DNA of 64,000 nt from assembly GCA_029706075.1 (NCBI GenBank), contig JAINUG010000259.1, forward strand, positions 496,001 through 560,000, written 5' to 3'. The position numbers were made by a program, and so were the translations under genes. A model generated the notes under the pieces. The model searched no databases. It was given only the letters and a program-made list of their open reading frames with translations, and had not been told where the DNA came from. Source of the DNA: Aldrovandia affinis. Its lineage: Eukaryota; Chordata; Actinopteri; Notacanthiformes; Halosauridae. Of this stretch, positions 45,650 to 57,191 are shown in pieces. Position 1 is the first letter of the stretch; each line of letters opens with the position of its first letter.

Positions 45650-47360
45650 GCCTTCTGAGGGTGATGGGAAGGATTATACTTCACGAGGGTTTCTGTGGTC
45701 TGATATCAACGACAATCCCAGAACACACATAACCACAGGTATGGGCTTGCCACTGACTGTACACAGGTACAATTTGGTAATCTGGGCAGACACTGAAATG
45801 GGCCTGACCCGGGCTGAGTCCCAGCTGGGCGGGATGGGTCTCATTGGTAAGGGGAGGGCGGGGGCTATCCGGCAGTACTGGCAGTGGCACCCCATGACAG
45901 ACACTTGCAATACTACACCCGTTTTAAAGGATCCCTAATTTACTCAAGTGTTGCCTTTATTTTGGCAGTTACCTGTAAGTGCAACGTTGATACTAATGTA
46001 GCGCTCAGTAATCATTTAGGCAACATGACACCTGGGCACAGTTTGACAGCACAGAGCAAAATGTGATTTTGAAAGACATTTTTTGTCTAAGGACATGTCT
46101 GTCAGTAACCACGACATTGTGACTTCGTCTCAGTAACACTGTGTGAAAAAGACCGTCCCACAAACACACCATTTTTTTTTACCTTTCATGCAAAAGAGTT
46201 GGCTCAGCTTGATTACTTTTTTTACACTTGACGATGGTTGGGATTTGCATTTGCAAACATTAATACAAATAGAACCGATAAGGCTTCCACTGTTGTTTTG
46301 TGCCAATTGTGTATTCAGTTTGTCTTTCTCTTCACCTCAGCAGTTCAAGCAGAAATGACCAGCCCCGCCAGATTGTGTCTACAATCCCAATCGAGGGAGT
46401 GGTCTTCCTTCTATGGAAGAGCAGAAAGTTCAAATGTCAGACCGTTGGTTGATTTAGCAGGGGAGTTGAAACCGTAGATCTTTAAATCTCAATTAAACAG
46501 GCTTACTCAAGAACATGAAGAGCTCATTGGGCTGTCCTTTAGTCGTAATCCCATATTATCGTGATCACTGCGGCTTCAATTATTGTTTGTGTTATGGTTT
46601 GTATAGTATATGTATTTCATGCATGTCCCTCTCCTAAAGAAGAGAACAATTACAAATGATGCTTCCTCCTCCCTAAGGTGTGCTATAAGTGACGGCTTGG
46701 CTTGGCCAATAATTTATCTCTGAAGTTGCTAAAGTTGCAAAAATTAAACATCTTGGGTGTTTCTTTGGGGAAGAATATGAAATCACTATGACTTAGGGTT
46801 GTATCTCATAATGAAACACCCAATCATTACTTGATTATTACCAATGCCACTTCAATGAAAAACACTGTTTGCAAAGGCTAATGTGCACATGCATATATTG
46901 ATTTGCTGTAAAATTTGCTGTTGTAATTAATCTGGTGCAGTTCAAGTTCGCATGTGTTGGTGCTGATGCTGGCCTTGGTAGAGTGTGGAAATAATTAGAA
47001 TTGATGTCTATGGAAGTAACCTCCATTTATTCAGTCTACCTCTGTCAATCAATTCATCTGTAACCTTCACAGAATGTGTGTTTGAACAGAATTGCCATCA
47101 AGGACATATGTCATTCACTCCCTATTTGTCAACATCAAAGATTGGTGTGTCACACACTATTCCACAACGGAAGCAACATTCATTATGTGATCCTGCTCTG
47201 AAAGCTTTCACATTCTTTAACACAGAGGCAGGGATCTGATCCACATCCAGTCATCCAGCACTCAAGTTGATTTATATCTTGCCCATAAATGTTTCAAGTG
47301 GCATGTCACACGACCAATGGAATTGTACCCACTCAATACCGTTATAGTGAACGGACGCCA
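45650..47360. other. Spacer without recognised features
   Basis: A GC-rich patch at 45790-45890 is the only standout. No domain is recognised. Confidence 0.4.
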
Positions 47361-47363
47361 CGA

Positions 47364-47382
47364 TTGTGTGTGTGTGTGTGTG

Positions 47383-47415
<33 letters not shown>

Positions 47416-47450
47416 GACTGACTGCCTGTCTGCCTATCTGTGTGTGTGTG
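47364..47450. repeat. (GT)n(CTGT)n microsatellite
   Basis: About ten GT units, then about eight CTGT units with some interruptions. Confidence 0.95.
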
Positions 47451-48366
47451 CATGTTCACACGCTCTCCTTTATGCCACCAAAGGAGCGCAACAAGGCATG
47501 TCATATAGATGCAAACCGCTTACATTTGAGCTGTCGTTAGAAAGTTATTATTGGTGCATCATAAGGCTTAGTTATTATTCATGTGAAACTCCTCTCAGAG
47601 CTCCATGCTGTGGCCTCTGTACTGAACTCTTATTATTCCAAGCAATGAGTGCATTGAAGTAGTCTCTGACATCCCATAATTGGCGGACAAAGAAAATGTC
47701 CTCAGTATAATGTAATCATCTTAACTCAGTTCCAGTTGATATGCAAATCAATATATACACGTGCATATTAGGCTTTGTGAAACAACGTTTTTCAGTTTCA
47801 TTGATATAATGAAATGTTCTTAGCTCATTATCACCCACAGGCTTGAATTACAGAATGAGATGTGGGAGCAAGTTGTGCACATATTAACCCCTTCCACCTA
47901 AGGGCCATTTTTGCCCATTTTTGCCGAGTTACCCATGCTCATATTGGTCATTCATTGAAAATATGAAGTGTGAGTAGAAAACGCATGTACTTACTGCCAC
48001 ATGAAAGGAAACACCTTAAAATGGTCTATATCAGATTACTGAAAGAAGGACATAGTCCAAGTGTTCATAGAGAAAGTATAGATATACATATAGGGCCCTA
48101 ATTTGGTGAATCAGAATTGTGTCGGTAACTCCAACGCAAAGTGAGGACGGTGGGGCTTTAAGGTGTGTCTAACGCAAGTTCGGTAATTTCGTGACTTAGG
48201 ACGATAGCGCACCTCCCGCACAGTTGTAAAAGAGGTTGGATTAACTTTAAAATATACACGTGGGTGTGGTGGGGGTTTGGTTTTATAATGGCCAATTAGT
48301 ACACCTATTTTCTATCCCTTTAAATACCAGTGCACCAACGCTATAGCAAATTGGTGCTCCTGATAG

Positions 48367-49530
48367 TTTTGGAAATTTTGCTTCTCAAAAGAGGAGAGCG
48401 ATTTGCTTGTGCGGGAGGTGCAGAGTCGCCAAGGGCGAATCTATGGCACCCCAAAGAAGCCCCCAAGGGCTAATGATGTGAAGGCAGCTTGGGAGGAAGT
48501 GGCAACCATAATCACTGCCTCATCCTCTGGTGGTCCAATGTAGGAAGCGGTTCAATGATGTGAAGCGAAGAGGCAAGAGAAAACTTGCCTCTTGCCGAAG
48601 GGACACACGGTCAACCGGAGGTAGACCCTCCACCAGTCAGTCACTCACGCCAGCAGAGGAGATAGCCGCCTCTACACTCCCCACAGAGAGCGTACAGGGT
48701 TTCGGAGGGCTAGAGGTTGGCTTACCAGGTAATGCATTGCATGAAAAGATGTGTATCATTTAAAGTATTATATATCGTGATATCGAAACAAAGGCGATGG
48801 GGTAATGTTTTAATTGATTTCATAGATTTTTATTTGTCACAATCTATTGTTTTTCTAAAAAATAAAATGAGAATAATCATAATCAGAAATGAAATGCCTT
48901 AAGCCTCCCCACTACGCCCCCATTTGCAGACATTAATAATAATGATAATAATAATGATAATAATCATAATAATAATGATTCATTTTTAAAAGTTATATCA
49001 ATATAACAACATGACTGTGCTCCATGTGGAGGTGCACTGGCTGAAGGTCGTCCCCAGACACAGGAGTCAGAGCCGCAGCCGGAGACGGGTGGTCCTGCAA
49101 GACAAAAGGAGGGGGATGACAATCCAGGCCTGCCGAACAGAAGACCCAGCGGTGGACGGCGATGAACCCGGGGCCAAGGAGACCAGCCGTTCCTCGAGCT
49201 CCAGCAGGTTGGGTTCGACATGTTGCAGAGGGAGCTGGGGTTGCTGCGACGCAGCATCAACAGCCGCCTCCGCAGGATGGAAAGCCGGGCCCATCCGCTG
49301 TGAGTCTCCATCAGCAGGAGTCTGGAGAGACTTGCCAACGCAGTGGAACGGCAGTCCGGACCTGCACACCCTCCACCAACACCAAGTGCCCCCAGCCACT
49401 TACCTGCTGAGCCCTCCCCGTCCAGCAGCGGTAACCAGGTGGCTCGGAATCCATCACGGCCTCCCCGTTGTGCTGCCACTACCTCTAACCGCGCTCAACG
49501 CAGTGGAGGAAGGGGCAAAGTTGGCATGTG
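48367..49530 (+). pseudogene. Harbinger Myb/SANT-like DNA-binding protein
   Basis: The first part reads FSKEESDLLVREVQSRQGRI then KKPPRANDVKAAWEEVATII; after a frame change near 48535 comes VQCRKRFNDVKRRGKRKLAS. Together this is the Myb/SANT-like domain of the second protein of PIF/Harbinger elements, which in studied elements helps the transposase reach DNA and the nucleus. A donor-like CAG/GTAATG lies at 48728 and an acceptor-like CCCCAG at 49057. Beyond it is a leucine-rich helix, FDMLQRELGLLRRSINSRLR, likely for dimerisation. No in-frame ATG precedes the Myb block. Broken by at least two lesions. The exon model is inferred. Confidence 0.65.
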
Positions 49531-49878
49531 AATCAGAGGGGGAAAACAAGGCGCACATTAATTTGTTATTTTCATGATATGAGTTTATATTTTGAGATCT
49601 ACATTGTTCAAAGAAAGTTTTATCTCTTTTTTTCCTTATTTGTAGGCTTTCCAACTTAAGAAACGTTTCTTTTATTCTAACATAATGTAATTGTTAAATG
49701 GAAAGCAATAAATAACAAACTCACAACTGCAACTAGGCCTGTTTCATTTATGTTCGTCATGCAGTAGGCCTACTCACTAGGGAACCAGCTCTGCAGCCAA
49801 CCAGTCCCTGATCTCCCGTGCTCCCTGAGCCTCTCCAACCCCTTCAATCGCCACATGCAGCTCTGCCTTTCTCCGTCT

Positions 49879-50816
49879 TCAGTCCTGTAATGCGTCCTCT
49901 GCAAGGTCAACGTGACATCCATGATGCAGGGCAATGTTGTGTAGGACACAACATGCCTCAAAGAATGCACAGACTTTCCAAGGGCTGTATTGTAATGTAC
50001 CACCCGACCTGTCCAAACATCTGAAACGCATTTTTAACATTCCAAAGGTTCTCTCGATCATTGATCTGGCCCTAGAAAAAGATGGTTAAAAGCACGTTGT
50101 GTAGGTGTTGTGGACACAATGTATGGTGTAATCAGCCGTGGTTTTAATGGATAGCCGTTGTCCCCTAGTAGCCACCTGTCCAGGGGGGCATCCCCCTGAA
50201 AGGCTGTAGGAATGACGGAGTTGGCCAAGATAAAAGAGTCATGAGTAGACCCAGGATAATTGGCAAAGACATGCGTCACCCTGGAATGTGCATCACAAAC
50301 CACCAGGATATTAATGGAGTGGACCCCCTTCCGATTCACATAAATGATACCGTGATCAGATGGTGCGCGCAACTGCACATGTGTGCAATCAATGGCACCC
50401 AAGACCCCAGGGAATCCACATTGCGTATAAAAATCCTGTTTAGTTCTCTGCTGGCTGTCGGGTGTAGGAAAAGTAAGAAACTCATTTGCATGTTGGACAA
50501 GACTGGAAGAAACTGCATGTACAGCCGAACTGATAGCCGTCTGGCCAACACCAGCTACCAAACCCAGGATGTGTTGGAAGGAGCCGGTGGTGAAGAAGGC
50601 GAGGGCTGCTGTCACTTTAGCAGCAACAGGGAGCGCACAGGGACCAGGTGGGTTTCCCTCGATGTCCGGAACCACGAGCTGGCAGATCCGAGCGACAACC
50701 TGTCGGGAGAGGTGCAGCTTCTGCCTGCACTCCTCCTCAGACAGGTTGATAAATGATACCCGTTGGCGGTATATGCGCTCACGGTATCGCCTTCGGCGTC
50801 CAATTATGTACTCCAT
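49879..50816 (-). pseudogene. HARBI1-like Harbinger transposase (one frameshift)
   Basis: The chosen start is MEYIIGRRRRYRERIYRQRV; the frame is also open upstream into unrelated sequence. The predicted nuclease shows LSRQVVARICQLV (helix-turn-helix-like, about residues 36-49), GFPGVLGAIDCTHVQL with catalytic Asp143, NYPGSTHDSFI with Asp193, and, after a single frame change near 50065, MIERTFGMLKMRFRCL with the catalytic Glu. The total is about 310 residues, close to the usual 330-350. All three catalytic residues remain, so one shift is the only obvious defect in the catalytic part. It converges with the Myb/SANT-like gene. Confidence 0.9.
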
Positions 50817-51162
50817 TTTCTGTAGTTCAAATGGAAAGAATAAAACCCTTTCACATAAGAAAAACAATGTGCATACAAACATATATTTATTTAACAGGTG
50901 TATCTTACTGAACGGTAGCGGTGGATGGCCTGCTGGCTTCAGTCTTTCATGTCCGTGCATTGAATAACCACAAGCTGTGGTTTTTCCTGTTTGCTGTTTG
51001 AACGCGACGCGCGCTGTAGTCACTGCTGCTCCAAGTTTTACTGCCCGCATTTTCTGCATCTTTATACTGGTTTAAATACTGGTTTAAATACAAAACTCTT
51101 TTCTATTTTTTAATCTTTTTCGGTTACTCCTGGCTCATCAACTTATAAGGTAAGCACAAACG

Positions 51163-52032
51163 ATGGCTGCTTCCTCTCCCCTCCTTTCTTGCTCTGGTTG
51201 TAGCATGTATAATCTTAGCTCTCCTGCCGATGTTACTGTTAATGATAATTTTACATGCCATAAGTGTGAGCTTAATTTAGTGTTGGCGGAGAGGATAGTT
51301 GAGTTAGAGGCCTGCATCCGGACTCTCAGAGAGATTAAAGATCATGAGAGTTTTATTCAGTCGTGTGTAGCTACGCCGGATGCACCTGTGAGCGCCTCTC
51401 CCATCGCACCAGCAGAAGAGCCGACGCAGCACGGCCAGTTTGTCACGGTTCGGCGGGGACATAGTTGTCGGCCTAAGCCTGCCGTACACCACCCAACTCA
51501 CGTTTCAAATAGATTCTCCCCACTCACACCTATTGAGGAAAAAGAGAAAGCTCTTATCATTGGCGATTCCATTCTTCGAAACGTGAGAATAGCGTCTCCG
51601 GCGACCATAGTCAATTGTATTCCGGGGGCTAGAGCTACCGACATTGAATCCAATTTAAAAGCGCTGGCTAAAAGTAAACGTAGATTTTCCAAAATTGTTA
51701 TCCACGTCGGCGCTAATGATGTCCGGTTGAGGCAATCGGAGATCACTAAAACAAATTTTGTCCCGTTGTGTAAATTGTCAAATGAGATGTGTCGGGAAGT
51801 AATAGTCTCTGGTCCCCTCCCAGCTCGTAGAAGTGACGAAATCTACAGTAGATTAATGTCGCTAAATCGCTGGCTGACTGAGTGGTGTACATCAAATAGC
51901 ATAGGGTTTATTAATAATTGGCCTACGTTTTGGGGAGAGCCTGGTTTACTGAAGAGACGGACTCCACCCGAGCTGGAGGGGTGCTCTTCTTTATCTAATA
52001 ACATAGGCCATAGTCTGAATCGGCGAAATTGA
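51163..52032 (+). CDS. L2-type LINE ORF1, zinc-finger and esterase-like
   Basis: An intact 289-codon frame. Residues 9-40 contain CSGC...CHKC, a two-CxxC finger; residues 42-62 (LVLAERIVELEACIRTLREI) look like a short coiled coil. From residue 125 the sequence reads EKALIIGDSILRNVRIASPA, with the GDS nucleophile block of SGNH esterases, then PGARATDIESNLKAL and VIHVGANDVRLRQSE with the GAND block. The C-terminal part, FINNWPTFWGEPGLLKRRTP, lacks the usual DGxHL-type Asp-His end and stops soon after. This ORF1 type is typical of CR1/L2-group LINEs. It probably binds element RNA; the esterase role is unknown. Confidence 0.85.
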   Translation: MAASSPLLSCSGCSMYNLSSPADVTVNDNFTCHKCELNLVLAERIVELEACIRTLREIKDHESFIQSCVATPDAPVSASPIAPAEEPTQHGQFVTVRRGHSCRPKPAVHHPTHVSNRFSPLTPIEEKEKALIIGDSILRNVRIASPATIVNCIPGARATDIESNLKALAKSKRRFSKIVIHVGANDVRLRQSEITKTNFVPLCKLSNEMCREVIVSGPLPARRSDEIYSRLMSLNRWLTEWCTSNSIGFINNWPTFWGEPGLLKRRTPPELEGCSSLSNNIGHSLNRRN

Positions 52033-52379
52033 CATTCAAGAGCTACAGCCAGGCAGCAGACAGACGGTCTTAAACAATTGTCTGCAAGTTTCCCTGAACT
52101 CGTGACTAGTTTCCACCCCAGTTCCCACATAATTGAGACTGTGTCTGTTCCACGTAGAGAAAACCGTAGTCTATTGAAACTCAAACCCCCCGTGGGATTT
52201 TTCTAATAATCTGATAAGGATCAACACGAACCATCGTAATGCAAATGCTAAACCTAATTTCGATAGAACTCTCCTTAAAATTGGGTTGCTAAATATAAGA
52301 TCACTAGCTCCTAAAGCTGCCCTTGTGAACGAACTGATCACTGATTATAAACTTGACATTTTAAGTTTGATGGAGACTT

Positions 52380-53097
52380 TGTCACGGTTGTTCCCCTGAC
52401 TCACCGCGGTGTTGCGCCTTCCTGGTGGGAGGTGCACAGATTAAATCAATCGTCAATCACCTCCCTATTTAAGCACGCACCTGGCATTGTCCAGTGCGAA
52501 ATCGTAAGCCATTGTTACGATCAAGGTCTGTGTGTCTTTTTAAAGACGCGCTCAAAGAAACTTACCATTGTACAAGAAACATTATCTATTCAAAACCTTA
52601 GCAAATGTAGAACTACTTTATGTTACCTGATATAGGATCCTTGCTAACTTTTAGGAGTTTCAGTTTGGTTTCTTTTGAGCAGTCAGACTGTGTTTGGGTT
52701 TCATTTTCGTTCTTTTGGCTCTACTAGCCTTTTCTCGTTTGTGTCGGACACACGGTTGTCTTTGGTTTTGTTTGTTTGTTTTCGCCACCTTATTAACTCT
52801 GCGGAGTTCTCTTCAGTTTGTTTGTTTTGTTCAAAATAAATATTATAAGGTATTTAGTTTACCGGGTGTTTTGCTACCCTCACCTTATTAACTCTGCGGA
52901 GCTCGTTATTTATTTTGTTTGTGTCAGTGTGACACTTAGTCACCCGTTGGGTGATATTTTCCGTTCCTCCCTTTTGTTCGCCTCTTCCCTAATTCTCTGT
53001 TGATCAGAGCTAGTGGTTAGACTGTAGACCTGTACAGTTAAACTTATTGATCCCCTGGGGTTTCTGCGAGTGGCGTCTATCACCATCCACCCTCACA
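52380..53097 (+). mobile_element. Solo LTR inside the L2 LINE, probably Gypsy-like
   Basis: The block begins TGTCACGG and ends CCTCACA, flanked by the 4-bp direct repeat GACT (52376-52379 and 53098-53101). The LINE protein reads SLMET on one side and WLRPDEY on the other, so the insertion point is exact. It has a TATA-like CTATTTAAGC near 52465 and a tandem repeat of CACCTTATTAACTCTGCGGA (about 52786 and 52880). No internal retrotransposon genes. It is younger than the LINE copy. Confidence 0.85.
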
Positions 53098-53267
53098 GAC
53101 TTGGCTTAGACCTGATGAGTACATAGCATTAAATGCATCTACCCCAGTTGGATACTCTGGTTGTCACAACCCTCGACAGTCAGGCAGAGGTGGCGGCGTG
53201 GCTGTTATTTTTGACACTAGACTACGCCTTACTAAGAAATCTTTAAACACATTCCCTTAATTTGAAG

Positions 53268-53672
53268 TGCTTTCCCTGGGCTCCATACAGACTAAGACTT
53301 AAGGCACTCAATCTATTTAAACTTAGCAAACGCAGATTTAGGGGGGATTTGATTGAGGTTTTTAAATTCCTAAAAGGGATTAACAAAGTACAATACCAAA
53401 GATTTTTTAAGATAAGTGGGGTCAGCAGAACAAGAGGCCACAGGTGGAAATTAGTTAAAGGCAAATTCCGCACAGATATTAGGAAGTTTTTCTTTACACA
53501 GACAGTTGTCAATGCCTGGAACAGCTTGCCAGGTCAGGTAGTAGAGGCAGAAACGCTCGGGCTATTCAAGGCCAGGCTAGATGTAGTACTAGATGTTCTT
53601 TAGATTAGGACATGATGAGCCAAGATGGGCCGAACGGCCCGTTCTCATCATTATGTATTCTTATGTTCTTAT
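53268..53672 (+). mobile_element. CR1-type LINE 3' fragment inside the L2 LINE
   Basis: One frame reads LRLKALNLFKLSKRRFRGDL, IEVFKFLKGINKVQYQRFF, RTRGHRWKLVKGKFRTDIRK and NAWNSLPGQVVEAETLGLFK, ending in a stop at 53601. This is the extreme C-terminus of a CR1-group ORF2. It is followed by the characteristic tail GGGCCGAACGGCCCGTTCTC then TTATGTATTCTTATGTTC. The fragment is 5'-truncated, as most LINE insertions are. It separates the L2 endonuclease before the FILATIYRPP block. Confidence 0.85.
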
Positions 53673-54790
53673 GTTCTAATGTAGATAATAGATCTGTATT
53701 TACTTCATCTTTTATACTAGCTACTATCTACAGACCCCCTGGACCCTATGCTGTTTTCCTCTCAGAGTTTTCTGACTTTTTATCAAACCTAGCAGTTATG
53801 GCAGATAAAGTTGTGATTATAGGCGACTTTAATATTCATGTTGATAATGGAAATGATTCTTTAGTGAAGGCTTTTGCTTCTATTCTTGACTCCGTTGGTT
53901 TTGTCCAAAATGTGTCTGAGCCGACTCATTGTCATCAACATACACTGGACTTGGTATTAGCATTAGCAATCTAGTTGTCTCTCCTCATAATCCTGTGCTC
54001 TCTGACCATTTCCTTATTACGTTTGAAATTCATGCTACCACTGCTATTAGATCAAAACCAGTGTTCTACTTTAGTCGCTCCCTATATTCCTCTACCATAC
54101 CTAACTTTGTCAGCCTGTTCCAAGAATCATTTACTGTTAATCAGGATCCCACTAGTCTACAATCTATTGATCAGCTGACGGACAATCTAAATTACACCCT
54201 GCGCAACACTGGAGAGAGCATATTTGTACTGACCACACACGTGCTCTTAAACAAGCTTCTCGCAAGTTGGAACGTAAGTGGCGATCCACTAAATTAGAAG
54301 TATTTTATTCTGCCTGGAAAGACAGTCTGGTACAGTACAAATATGCTCTCTCCTCCGCAAGGTCAACCTATTTGTCTGATCTGATTGAGCATAATAAGAA
54401 TAATCCAAAATGTATTTTTGATACAGTGGCCAAACTGACAAAGAACCAGACTGAAACCAATGCTAAGCCTCCGGCAACCTATAATAGTAATGATTTCATG
54501 AACTTTTTCTCTGAGAAGATTGAGAAAATTAGAGATGAAATTACTAAAATGGCACCTTCTGCTGTAGCGGACACTGATCAGAAAGCACAGGCTTACCAGG
54601 ACAGGGGTCCTATGGCTACTTTTTAGCGCTCTGGAGTGGACTGAATTTTCTAAATTGGTTATGTCCTCCAAACCATCTACTTGTCAATTAGACCCAATCC
54701 CAACAAAACTTGTTAAATAACTTCTTCCTGTTATGGGGCAATCCATGCTAGACATTATTAATCTGTTTCTTTCATCAGGCTATATGCCAA

Positions 54791-56173
54791 GTGCCAGTAA
54801 TTAAGCCACTTTTAAAGAAACCAAACCTTGACCCAGAAAATCTCAGTAACTACAGACCAATTTCTAATCTTTCTTTTCTCTCAAAAATTCTAGAGAAAGC
54901 TGTAGCTCAGAGACTGACTTCGTTCCTGACATCAAATGACATCTATGAAACTTTTCAGTCAGGATTTAGGCAACACTATAGCACTGAGACTACTCTTATT
55001 AAAGTTGTCAATGACTTACTGATATCAGCTGACTGTGGATGCGTCTCTATTCTTGTGCTTTTGGACTTAAGTGCTGCGTTTGACACAATAGACCACCAAA
55101 CTCTTCTGAGCAGACTTGAAAACCTAGTTGGACTGCGTGGACAGGCACTCTCCTGGTTTAAATCCTACCTATCAGATAGGTATCAATTTGTGCAGTTAAA
55201 TGATGAGCCCTCTGCTCTCATCAAGGTGGAATATGGTATCCCTCAAGGTTCTGTTTTGGGGCCATTATTGTTCTCCCTTTACATGTTGCCACTTGGTGAT
55301 GTCATTCGTAAACATGGCGTACATTTTCACTGCTACGCAGATGACACACAATTATACCTATCAATGAAACCTGGTGAAGGACAATTTGAACAGTTGGAGG
55401 CCTGTTTTAAAGACATAAAAGACTGGATGTCAGATAATTTTCTATTGTTGAATACTGATAAAACAGAGATGTTGGTCTTGGGGCCCAAAAACCTCAGAAG
55501 AGGGTTATCTGATTTATCTCTTAATCTGGATGGTTGCTCTGTTGCTGCAAGTTTGGTGGTAAAAGACCTTGGTGTTACTATAGATCCTGGTCTCTCATTT
55601 GATAGTCACATCAAAAACATTTCCAGAGTAGCCCTTTTTCACCTGAGGAATATTGCCAAAATTAGGGGCTTCCTGTCATTAATAGATGCAGAAAAATTGG
55701 TACATGCCTTTGTTACATCTAGATTAGATTATTGCAATGCATTACTGTCTGGCTGTTCCAATGCCTCACTCAGGAGCCTACAACTCGTACAGAATGCTGC
55801 TGCAAGGATCCTGACTAGAACAAAGAAATATGAGCACATTAGTCCTGTGTTAGCGTCACTTCACTGGCTTCCTATAAACTATCGTGTAGACTATAAGGTA
55901 CTCCTCTTAACTTATAAGGTGTTGCATGGACTTGCACCCTCTTACTTGACGGATCTACTTCATCCGTACAATCCCCCACGTTCACTTCGCTCACAAGATG
56001 CAGGCAACTTGGTAGTCCCTAGAATATCAAAAAATACAGCAGGTGGCAGAGCTTTCTCCTATAGAGCTCCTTTACTGTGGAACAGTCTACCCATCTCTGT
56101 GAAGGAGTCAGACACGGTCTCAATTTTCAAGTCTAGGTTAAAAACACATCTTTGTCTCTCTTATAGTCATTAG
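54791..56173 (+). CDS. L2-type LINE reverse transcriptase (open 460 codons)
   Basis: An unbroken frame holding the whole reverse transcriptase: [20 protein letters not shown] (residues 17-36), [29 protein letters not shown] with the first catalytic Asp (91-98), [20 protein letters not shown], and [10 protein letters not shown] with the YADD box at 182-185. The thumb and C-terminus carry [45 protein letters not shown] and [20 protein letters not shown]. The ATG is simply the first in this stretch; the natural protein starts far upstream in the broken endonuclease part. The domain looks catalytically complete although the full ORF2 is not. Confidence 0.9.
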   Translation: MPVIKPLLKKPNLDPENLSNYRPISNLSFLSKILEKAVAQRLTSFLTSNDIYETFQSGFRQHYSTETTLIKVVNDLLISADCGCVSILVLLDLSAAFDTIDHQTLLSRLENLVGLRGQALSWFKSYLSDRYQFVQLNDEPSALIKVEYGIPQGSVLGPLLFSLYMLPLGDVIRKHGVHFHCYADDTQLYLSMKPGEGQFEQLEACFKDIKDWMSDNFLLLNTDKTEMLVLGPKNLRRGLSDLSLNLDGCSVAASLVVKDLGVTIDPGLSFDSHIKNISRVALFHLRNIAKIRGFLSLIDAEKLVHAFVTSRLDYCNALLSGCSNASLRSLQLVQNAAARILTRTKKYEHISPVLASLHWLPINYRVDYKVLLLTYKVLHGLAPSYLTDLLHPYNPPRSLRSQDAGNLVVPRISKNTAGGRAFSYRAPLLWNSLPISVKESDTVSIFKSRLKTHLCLSYSH

Positions 56174-57191
56174 GTGCAGATGTGGAGGGGGCGTAGCAAT
56201 AGAGCCTTCTGGTGCAATGAGCTATCCTTACTGTCACCAATCATAAGTGATGATCCGCCCTCATGGCTGCGTGCTCCCTGTGCCACTCACCTAATTAGTT
56301 ATGCTGCCCTAGATTACTTCTGCTGGTGCAAAAGTGTTATCACTACTCTTCCCTGATCCGGTGTGATATTTATCATAGTCATAATTGCACCTTTCCTCTT
56401 TTCTCCCGGCTTCGTGGCACCTGCCCGGAGCTCACCTGCCCCAGAGTCAACCCCCACCCCTGCCATGTGTTAGCCGGATGCCGCTGGCCCAGACCCTAGC
56501 TGCTGGTTCCATCCCCCGCCCTGCCCAGGTATCTGGAGGGATGAGGTCCACCCCACTCCTACACTTAGAATGCCCTTCCGGTGGTCTGTTAAGCCACAAG
56601 GACTATTTGTGTTGTTTTTCTCTGTATCCCACAATTTTCCAGGAGTTCATCTCGACCGCCTTTTAAGGGGTCAGGGAATAATTTTCCAGTCTCCCACATT
56701 GGCTCCAATGGTTTTCTGGTTTTTTGATTCCCTCTGGAAAATGCCAATTGTAAAGCGCTGTGTGACAACCTGTTTGTAAATGGCGCTATACAAAAATAAA
56801 GATTGATTGATTGATTGATTGAAATAGTTTTTAGCTTAATTGATTACAGCTTGCAAGTTACCCATGGATTGGACGATTTGCCTCAACGTGGGAGGAAATT
56901 CACAATATTCACAAAACATTCTCATGTGATTTCAGATAACCCTATGTTCATATGTGCGCATCAAATTGCACAGAGCGCCAGCGTTTGAGTTAAGAGGTGG
57001 TCTAGTTGGACGTGAACGGAAACCCATTATTTGACACCAAACTTGCATAGCACCGACTGTTTTCATTGTCACACCCCATATTGTGCTGCCCAACCCATAG
57101 TCACGCAAACGCACTACGTCTGTTTGCGACAGACGAAACTGGCAATTCGCCAGCGCTAGGTCATAACGCCGGCACGAAAATAGGGCCCTTA

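Larger units (their letters stand above)
52200..54790 (+). pseudogene. L2-type LINE ORF2, endonuclease and linker
   Basis: It starts FDRTLLKIGLLNIRSLAPKA and DILSLMET. After the solo LTR it resumes WLRPDEYIALNASTPVGYSG and RGGGVAVIFDTRLRLTKKSL. After the CR1 insertion it continues FILATIYRPPGPYAVFLSEF and VVIIGDFNIHVDNGNDSLV, then NPVLSDHFLITFE with the Ser-Asp-His motif. These are the catalytic blocks of the apurinic endonuclease. The linker includes RKLERKWRSTKLEVFYSAW and TCQLDPIPTKLV. Besides the two insertions there are about four stops or frame changes. Confidence 0.85.
51010..56821 (+). mobile_element. L2-type LINE, nearly full length, with two insertions
   Basis: ORF1 is at 51163-52032, ORF2 runs from about 52200 to 56173, and the 3' end reads GGCGCTATACAAAAATAAAG followed by (ATTG)n, the L2 tail. 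It sits in the Harbinger element upstream of the transposase gene. Inside ORF2 are a solo LTR (52380-53097) and a CR1 3' fragment (about 53268-53672). The 5' boundary and target duplication are not resolved. Confidence 0.85.
48093..57188. mobile_element. PIF/Harbinger two-gene element split by an L2 LINE
   Basis: The left end is GGGCCCTAATTTGGTG and the right end is the inverse of GGGCCCTATTTTCGTG. Both sides have GC-rich subterminal sequence containing CGCA/GCGCT-type words. Inside are a Myb/SANT-like gene on plus (48367 onward) and a HARBI1-like transposase on minus (50816-49879): the standard convergent two-gene layout of autonomous Harbinger elements. The L2 LINE (about 51010-56821) separates the transposase from the right end. 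The exact 3-bp target duplication is unclear (ATA versus TTA). Confidence 0.82.

Noticed and set aside
45478-45910. Proline-rich minus-strand frames near the 34-bp minisatellite
   Set aside because: The unit length is not a multiple of three and no family resemblance is visible.
47885-48092. TTAACCCCTTCCACC as the left end of another TTAA-type element into which the Harbinger inserted
   Set aside because: No matching right end with TTAA was found after 57188; too little to call.
48964-49479. 171-codon minus-strand frame
   Set aside because: It is antisense to the second part of the Harbinger Myb/SANT-like gene and resembles nothing known.
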